Positions 19,917-25,501 of a DNA stretch of 25,501 bases are shown one piece after another. The position numbers and the translations under genes are program-made. Source of the stretch: Eimeria necatrix (lineage: Eukaryota > Apicomplexa > Conoidasida > Eucoccidiorida > Eimeriidae); NCBI RefSeq assembly GCF_000499385.1, contig NW_013655366.1, forward strand, positions 7,501 through 33,001, read 5' to 3'. Under the pieces are notes generated by a model. That model worked only from the letters and a program-made list of their open reading frames with translations. It made no database searches and was not told where the DNA came from. Numbering within the stretch: the first letter of the stretch is position 1; every line of letters starts with the position of its first letter.

Positions 19917-20357
19917 CCCTGCGTGCTGTGGGGCCCCCTGGGCCGTCCCTGAGAAGTGCTGCTAAGTACTGCAGCCACTGCGGGCTGGGGGGAACAGCCC
20001 CGGAGTTTGCTGCTGCCAGCAGCAGCTGCAGCAGCTGCTGCCTGCTGCAGCTTGAGAAGCTGCGAATGTGGGTTTGGAGGGGCCCCCGGGGCCCCCCGGG
20101 GCCCCCAAGGGGGGGGCCCCCCTGCTGCTGCAGCAGCCGCAGCAGCCGCCGCTGCCGCCGCGAGAGCCGCAGCAGCCAACCAGCTGCTGAGTCCCAATCA
20201 TCTAAGAGGGGCCCCCAGGGGGGCCCCCCAGCAGCAACTTCCGAAGGGTCCAGAGCCCCAGCTGCTGCTGCAGCATCGGCCATGCCCTTCTGTGCTGCTG
20301 CTGCAGTGAAGGCTGCTGCTCTTGCTGCTAGCGATGGCGACTTTCCCACTCTGCTGC

Positions 20358-20390
<33 letters not shown>

Positions 20391-23328
20391 TGCAACGGAG
20401 GCTCCGGGGGCCCCAGAGAGGCCGCCCAGCATGCAGGCTTTTGTGGGGGCCCTTCTGGGGGCCCCTCTGGGGGCCCCCAGGGGGGGCCCCCCCGGGGCCC
20501 TTCTGGGGGGCCCCCGGAGGCAAGTAATGAGAAAACAAAAACCGAAAAAAGGGAGGATTGGGGGCCCCCAAAAGCCTCAAGTACCTCGCAAGGTCGCAGA
20601 CGGCAGCTGAGGGCCAATAGTCCAGCAAACATGACGGCTGGGGGCCCCCTTGGGGGCCCTCCTGAGGGCCCCCCTTGGGGCCCCCCTGGGGGCCCCCTTG
20701 GGGGCCCCCTTGGGGGCCCCAGGAGCCCCTCCGGGAGCCCTGGAGGCCCCCGCAGGCCCCTAGGGCCCGCGAATGAAAACCCATGGGGGCCCCCCTTTCT
20801 TGGGGGCCCCCCAGGACTTGTGGGGGCCCCTCCTCGAGGGGCCCCCACTCTTCGGGGGGCCCCCTGAGGGGCCTCACCAGGTAGTGGCAAATGCCCGAGA
20901 CGAGCCCGTCGTGGACAAAGGCCCCAGCAGCAAAAGACTGCAGCAGCAGCAGCGGCAGCAAACATATTGCTGCAGGGCCGGGGGCCCCTGGGGGCCCCAG
21001 CAGCCCCGCAGGAAGCAGCTCGTGCAGCGCAGCTTCGGGGAAAAGTGGAGGTGGGGGGCCCCACAGGGGGTCTTCTTGGGCGTGGGGCCCCCGGGGGGCC
21101 CCCTGGAGGGGCCCCCAGGGGGCCCCTTGCAGGGCCCCCCAGGGGGCCCCCTGCAGGGGCCCCCGCAGGGCCTCCGGGGGAGTTGAAAGAAATATGTCTA
21201 GCCTTTTAATAAGGGCTTCACTCACCAGAGAAAGTGCCTGAGAAGCGAAACAGAAAGCAACCCCCCAGCCAACATCCTAAACCCTAAACCCTAAACCCTA
21301 AACCCTAAACCCTAAACCCTAAACCCTAAATGTTTTGGGGGTAGGGGTTTTTACCAAGAAAAAGGGCCCCTGAGAGCCCTTGGGGGGCCCCCCTCTTGCG
21401 CGGGCCTCTGAAAGAACTGCAGCAGCAAATACCAGCCTTTCCACCTCGGCCATTTCGTCTGCGTCTTGCTGCTGCAGCCGGCGCTGCTGCTGCTGCTGCA
21501 GCTGCTGCAGCTGCTGCAGCAGCTGCTGCTGCTGCTCTGGCGCAGCAGCACCCCACGGAATCAGCCCCTTTGTCTGAATAATGGGGGCCCCTGCGGGGGC
21601 CCCCCAGTCCCCCTGGGCCTCCCAAATGAGTCTCTCAAGAAGCTGCAGCAAAGCCATGCGGGCCCTCACTAGACAGAACTCGGGGGCCCCCCTTTGGGGG
21701 CCCCCTGCAACCCCTCGAAAAGGCCCGCTGGGGGCCCCCCCCGGGGCCACCTCCTCAGGGGGCCCCTCATGGGGCCCCCCAGGGGGGCCTCCAGGGGGCC
21801 CCCCTAGGGGGCCCCCAGGGGGCCCCCTAGGGGGCCCCCGGAAGGCAGCTAAGATCTGCAGCAGCCCCACAAGAGGCACTCGGGCCCTCAGCAGCAAACT
21901 GGGAGACCCCGAAAGGCCCGTGGGGGCCCCCCCCCTCCCCACCCAAGTGGGGCGGTCTAGGGGCCCCCAAAAGGACCCCCAAAGGGCCCCCGGCGGGAGA
22001 CTAGACCCCAAGGACTGCAGCAAAGTCCCTGCAGCAGCTTCTTGCTGCAGCCTCAGCAGCTCGGGGCCCCAATACCCTTTCGGGGGGCGCGGCAAAATGG
22101 GGGCCCTCCCTGTCAGGGGCCTCTGGTGGGGCCCCAATGGCCTTCTGGGGACTCTCAAGGGGGCCCCCAAAAGGGGCTTCTGGGCCCTGGCAGTACCCTC
22201 CAGAAGTATTCCATATGGGGGCCCCTGTGGGGACCCCTGAAGGGTCCCCTGTGGGGGCCCCTGTGGGTCCCCCTGCGAGGTCTGCTATAGGGGTCCCTGT
22301 GGGGGCCCCTGTGGGGGCCCCTGTGGGGGCCCCTGTGGGGGCCCCTGTGGGGGCCCCCGTGGGGGCCCCCGTGGGGGCCCCTATGGGGGCCCCTGATGAT
22401 TGGATGTGTGAGAGGAGCTGGAGAGCTGCATTGATGCCTTTAGAAGACCCAGCAACTGCTGCCACTTCCCTAATGGACAGGGGGGCCCCCACGAGGCCCC
22501 CCTGGGGGCCCCTCTGGTGCCTGCTGGCAGCCCTAAGGGCGCAGCGCAGGGTCTCCAGAAAACAAAAAAGCAACTTGTGGTACAGCTGCAGCATCTCTGC
22601 AACAGGGGCCCCCGGGGGCCCCTGGGGGCCCCCCTCGCAGCCCTCTGGGGCCCCACAACAGCTGGCCTCTTTGCGGGGCCCACCCCTGGGGGCCCCCGGG
22701 GGCCCCCCAGGAGTTCCCCAGGGGGGCCCCAGGGGCCCCCTGGGGAACTCCGGGGGCCTTTCGGGGGCCCCCGGGGCCCCGCTGGGAGTCCCCAAGGGCC
22801 CCAGGGGGGGCCCCAGGGGGCCCCTGGGGGCCCCCAGGGGCCCCCCGGGGGCCCCCAGGGGCCCCCTGGGGGCCCCCAAGGACCCCAATGCCGCCTCTGC
22901 AGCAGCTTTGAGGGCCACTGAGAGCCTCACGGTGGCCCTCAGTAGGGGCCGAAGGAGAGGCAGGGCAATTTGCAGGGGGGGATCTGCCAAGGGGGGCCCC
23001 TGAGGGGGGCCCCCCTGGGGGCCCCCCTGGGGGCCCCCCTGGGGGCCCCAGGGGCCCCAGGGGCCCCTGACGCCCCAGGTGAGGTTGAAAGAGGCTTCTG
23101 CTGCTGCTGCTGCTGCCTGGCTCCAGAAAGAAGGGCAGCAGCCGCAGCCTTTTGCTGCTGCTCGTTCTGCTGCAGCCACGAGATGCCTTATCTCAATAGT
23201 GGGGGCCCCCAGGGTACAGGAGGGGCCCCCAGGGGTCACCCTGGGGGCCCCCCGGGGTGCCCCCAGGGGCCCCCCGACTTGCACAGCTTCGGGAGGGGTC
23301 GCTGTGGAAGGTGGGGGCCCCTCACGGG

Positions 23329-23409
<81 letters not shown>

Positions 23410-23830
23410 TGCTGCTGTTTCTGCTGCTGCTGCTGCTGCTGCAGCTGCTGTTGCTGCAGAGCCTGGGGAGGGGACGGCATTGCCTCACAGGGAAGGACAG
23501 GGGGGCCCCTAAACCTCGCCGAAGCAACAGGGGGGCCCCCTTGCTGCAGCACTTGGCAGCAGTTTGCTGCTGCCCCGAAGCAAACCCCCCGGGGGCCCCA
23601 AGGGGGGCCCCCTGAGGCCTTCGAGCAGCCCGGAGAAGAGCCCCGAAGGGGGCCCTTGAGGGGGCCCCCAAGGGGCCCCCAGGGGCAGCCCTCAAGGGGC
23701 CCCCGAGCGCGGCCCCTTGAGGGCCCATAAGGGCCCTGCAGGGGGCCCCCCGGGGGCCCCCCCAGGGGGCCCCTGTGGCAGGCCCTGAAAGGGTTTGCAG
23801 AGAAACCCTGGGTAAGCTCAAGGGGCCCAT
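18211..23830 (-). CDS. RAP-domain-type helical-repeat protein (FASTK/OPR-like), probable organelle RNA-binding factor
   Basis: Coding lies on the minus strand. The first long frame opens at ATG 23830 and shows helical blocks ([20 protein letters not shown]). The coding frame shifts between 22250 and 22050, by a small intron or an indel. The next frame continues with [20 protein letters not shown] down to 21355, donor TTG|GTAAAA. An intron with a telomere-like array (21238-21354) follows, and the frame resumes at 21237 in phase 0 ([18 protein letters not shown]). Repeats typical of the RAP/FASTK superfamily follow, e.g. [20 protein letters not shown] and [10 protein letters not shown]. The C-terminus has [12 protein letters not shown] and then [12 protein letters not shown], the opening of a RAP domain. 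The expected rest (an EVDGPxHF-like core) is not found before the stop at 18211. Gly-Ala-Pro runs from GGGGCCCC repeats interrupt it, and some may be unrecognised introns. In apicomplexans such proteins act mainly on mitochondrial or plastid RNA; that role is inferred. Confidence 0.6.
18290..20400 (-). repeat. CAG runs in sense (CTG on plus strand) within the RAP-type gene
   Basis: Runs of ten or more triplets (for example 18339-18371, 18560-18596, 18650-18682, 19090-19130, 19294-19331, 19870-19913) code Gln, Ala or Ser on the minus strand. This matches the habit of exons in this window carrying CAG in sense. Confidence 0.75.
21238..21354 (-). repeat. intron of the RAP-type gene with a telomere-like array
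   Basis: In minus sense the donor is TTG|GTAAAA (exon ends at 21355) and the acceptor CTTCTCAG (exon resumes at 21237). The array at 21276-21330 reads TTTAGGG in the transcript, again on the acceptor side. Phase 0 on both sides. Confidence 0.8.
22215..22393 (-). repeat. 12-bp tandem repeat coding Gly-Ala-Pro-Thr
   Basis: The unit CCTGTGGGGGCC repeats about eight times almost perfectly at 22288-22393, with degenerate copies to 22215. On the minus strand it encodes (GAPT)n within the RAP-type gene. Confidence 0.8.
23335..23455 (-). repeat. long CAG run in sense (minus strand)
   Basis: About forty near-perfect CTG triplets on the plus strand, with CTT/TTT interruptions. They code poly-Ser in the long minus frame and poly-Gln in the neighbouring one, so the frame of the RAP-type gene is least certain here. 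Confidence 0.75.
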
Positions 23831-24556
23831 AGAGGGTTTATAGGGTACAGCTGGGGGCACAGGGGGGCCCCTGCCAGGGGGGCCCCCAGCAGGTCAAGGG
23901 GCCCCCCAAGGACTCTGGGGGCCCCTAGGGAGGCCCAGGGGCCCCCTTGTTTCTCCCCAGGGCCCCTCCGGGGGCCCCTAGGTACAAGAAAATCCTATGG
24001 GGGCCCCCAGGGCCTTATGTTGCACCAAAGGCTAAGTAAAATAAATACCTTTTTTATTAAAATATATTTCAATCCATCAAATAAAATTATTAAAGCTTTT
24101 CGCCAATAAGATGCAATTCGCAGCATGACTGCAAAAAGACCCTGGGGGCCCCCGGGGGCCCCCAGGGGCCCCCCAGGGGCCCCTGGGGGGCCCCCAGGGG
24201 CCCCCCTTAGGGGGCTGCGGGTAGGAGCCCCTCTAGTAAAGGCATGCGCAAGCCTTGTCGTTTCTGGAGTTAAATGGCAAATAAATGAAAGCAAATGGAA
24301 ATATAAATTAAAAAAATAAAAAGAATAAAAAGAAAATAATAATAAAGGCAGCAGCAGAGCCTTATTTGCTTCTGAGACCGCCGCAGGGGGGCCCCTGCTG
24401 CCTCGGGGGGCCCCACAGCTGGGGCCATTCTTGTCTTTCTTTGTTTGGAGTTTCTCAGAAAAGATAAAAAGGCATTTAAATTTAATATTCTGAAAAGAAG
24501 AAGACAAAAGAACAAAGAAAAGACAGACAGGCGACAAAGCCCGCACTCAGATCCCC

Positions 24557-24604
<48 letters not shown>

Positions 24605-24675
24605 GCGGCGAGGCCCAGGCGTCCTCTGCGTCGCGGGCTTCTGGCGGTTTAGGGTTTAGGGTTTGGGGTTCGTTG
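23831..24675. promoter_or_regulatory. divergent spacer between the RAP-type gene and the Cdc48-type gene
   Basis: The two genes point away from each other here. The core is AT-rich (24025-24125 and 24270-24350, 24440-24500), flanked by GGGGCCCC clusters (23865-24020, 24140-24235). A CTG run lies at 24560-24602 and three TTTAGGG units at 24646-24667, just before the Cdc48-type ATG. A shared promoter is inferred from layout; no core element is identified. Confidence 0.5.
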
Positions 24676-24745
24676 ATGCTGGGCAGCAGCAGGCTGCTGG
24701 GGGCCCCTGGGGGCCCCCCCCCGCTGCCCCTGAGGGGCCCCTGTG

Positions 24746-24786
<41 letters not shown>

Positions 24787-25501
24787 CCCTCGGGGGCCCC
24801 CGCGCTGCCGCAGCCCTCTTCCCGCCGCCTCCCTGCGGCCAATCTGCTGCCCCCCGCCGCCGGGGGCCCCCCAGCAGCAATGGGGGCCCCCGGGGGGCCC
24901 CTGGCAGCAGGGGGCCCCCCGGGGCCCCCGTCCCGGGGGGCCCCCCCTCGGTGGCTGGGCTCTTTGCGTGGGGGCGGGATTTTCAGCAAGGGGGGCCCCC
25001 CCGCCGGGGAGGGGCCCCCCTCAGGGGGCCCCCCCGGGGGCCCCCCGGGGGGCCCCCCCGGGGAAGGGGGCCCCCCAAAAGGGTCCGTTTTGGGGGCCCC
25101 GAACTTGCTGAGGCTGGGGCCGAGCCACGGGGGGGACGTGGCTGCGGTGTACGTACACCCGAAGCGCGCGCAGCTGCTGCTGCTGCAGCCCGGAGTTCCC
25201 GTCGAACTTCGGGGAAGAAGAAAAAGAAAAAGTGTCGGAGTTTTGATTGAAGACTCCAAGTTGGCGGAAGACGAGGTGTCTGTACACCCCAGGGTGTACA
25301 GACACCTCAAACTCGCGCCCGGAGATTTGCTGCTGCTCCAAAAGCTGCTGCTGCTGCTGCCGGCTTCTCGGGTGTACGTACAGGTCTTCAAGGACACTCT
25401 CCCCGCGCTTGCAGCTCCGCAGCAGCAGGGGGGCCCCCCCGGCCTGGGGGGCCCCCTGGGGGGCCCCCTGGGGGCCCCCGGGGGGGGGGGGCCCCGGGGG
25501 G
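24676..25501 (+). CDS. Cdc48/p97 N-domain protein with signal peptide, probable apicoplast Cdc48 (5' part only)
   Basis: Cdc48 is a hexameric AAA ATPase that extracts ubiquitinated proteins; coccidia have a cytosolic and an apicoplast copy. This frame has no stop to the window edge (275 codons seen). Residues 1-24 are short and mostly neutral, residues 25-37 are 13 Leu in a row (12 from CTG), then PSGAPALPQ, which fits a signal peptide. Residues about 40-145 are Gly/Pro/Ala/Arg-rich and could be a transit peptide. Residues about 150-245 match the Cdc48 double-psi barrel: VAAVYVHPK, PGVPVELRGRRKRKSVGV, DEVSVHPRVYRHLKLAPGD, VYVQVFKDTL, in p97 order. The divergence from the very conserved cytosolic form plus the leader favours the apicoplast copy. 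The AAA domains would lie past 25501. ATG 24676 is the first ATG after the in-frame stop at 24373. Alternative: a leader supplied by a different first exon. Confidence 0.7.
25273..25308. repeat. perfect inverted repeat, 17-bp arms, 2-bp spacer
   Basis: GAGGTGTCTGTACACCC at 25273-25289 is exactly complementary to 25292-25308. It lies inside the Cdc48 N-domain coding sequence (VSVHPRVYRHL). Confidence 0.85.

Noticed and set aside
24660..25250. Gly/Pro/Ala-rich plus-strand frame ending in KKKKKKCRSFD
   Set aside because: It overlaps the Cdc48 frame one base out; only the other frame gives N-domain motifs.

Overview
The window looks like nuclear DNA of an apicomplexan coccidian, most probably Eimeria. 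The reasons are dense CAG/CTG trinucleotide tracts coding long Gln, Ala and Ser runs, interstitial telomere-like AGGGTTT/AAACCCT arrays scattered through introns and spacers, intron-rich genes, and a gene set (peroxisomal receptor, RAP-domain protein, apicoplast-type Cdc48) that fits a coccidian. The species cannot be named from the sequence. There is one 100-N assembly gap (13182-13281).

Layout. 1-1395: CTG-rich and AT-rich non-coding DNA with telomere-like arrays and a hairpin. 1396-7714 (+): a 16-exon gene whose spliced product (834 aa) reads as the peroxisomal PTS1 receptor PEX5. The coding parts are short islands hidden between telomere-like arrays, so single-frame ORF searches miss it. 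All 16 exons join with consistent phases. 7715-9757: spacer with telomere-like arrays, a 44-bp minisatellite and AT-rich patches. 9758-17099 (+): a large gene for an unrecognised protein dominated by Gln/Ala/Ser runs and, near its C-terminus, Gly-Pro-Pro runs. It is interrupted by a 1.1-kb T-rich intron containing the N gap. 17100-18210: convergent spacer packed with GGGGCCCC palindromes. 18211-23830 (-): a large helical-repeat protein ending in the start of a RAP domain. 23831-24675: divergent spacer with an AT-rich core. 24676-25501 (+, runs off the end): 5' part of a Cdc48-type AAA ATPase with a predicted signal peptide, best explained as the apicoplast Cdc48 of the symbiont-derived ERAD-like (SELMA) import machinery.

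The most interesting structure is in the PEX5 introns. In nine of fifteen, the donor-proximal array is CCCTAAA and the acceptor-proximal array is TTTAGGG, so the two intron ends are complementary and could pair in the pre-mRNA, bringing the splice sites together. The repeat nearly supplies the donor itself (GTAAACCC). In the two introns lacking telomere-like arrays, CTG repeats fill the intron while the flanking exons carry CAG in the same strand. The genes do not form one pathway, but two of the four concern organelle protein import (peroxisome, apicoplast), and RAP proteins usually act on organelle RNA.
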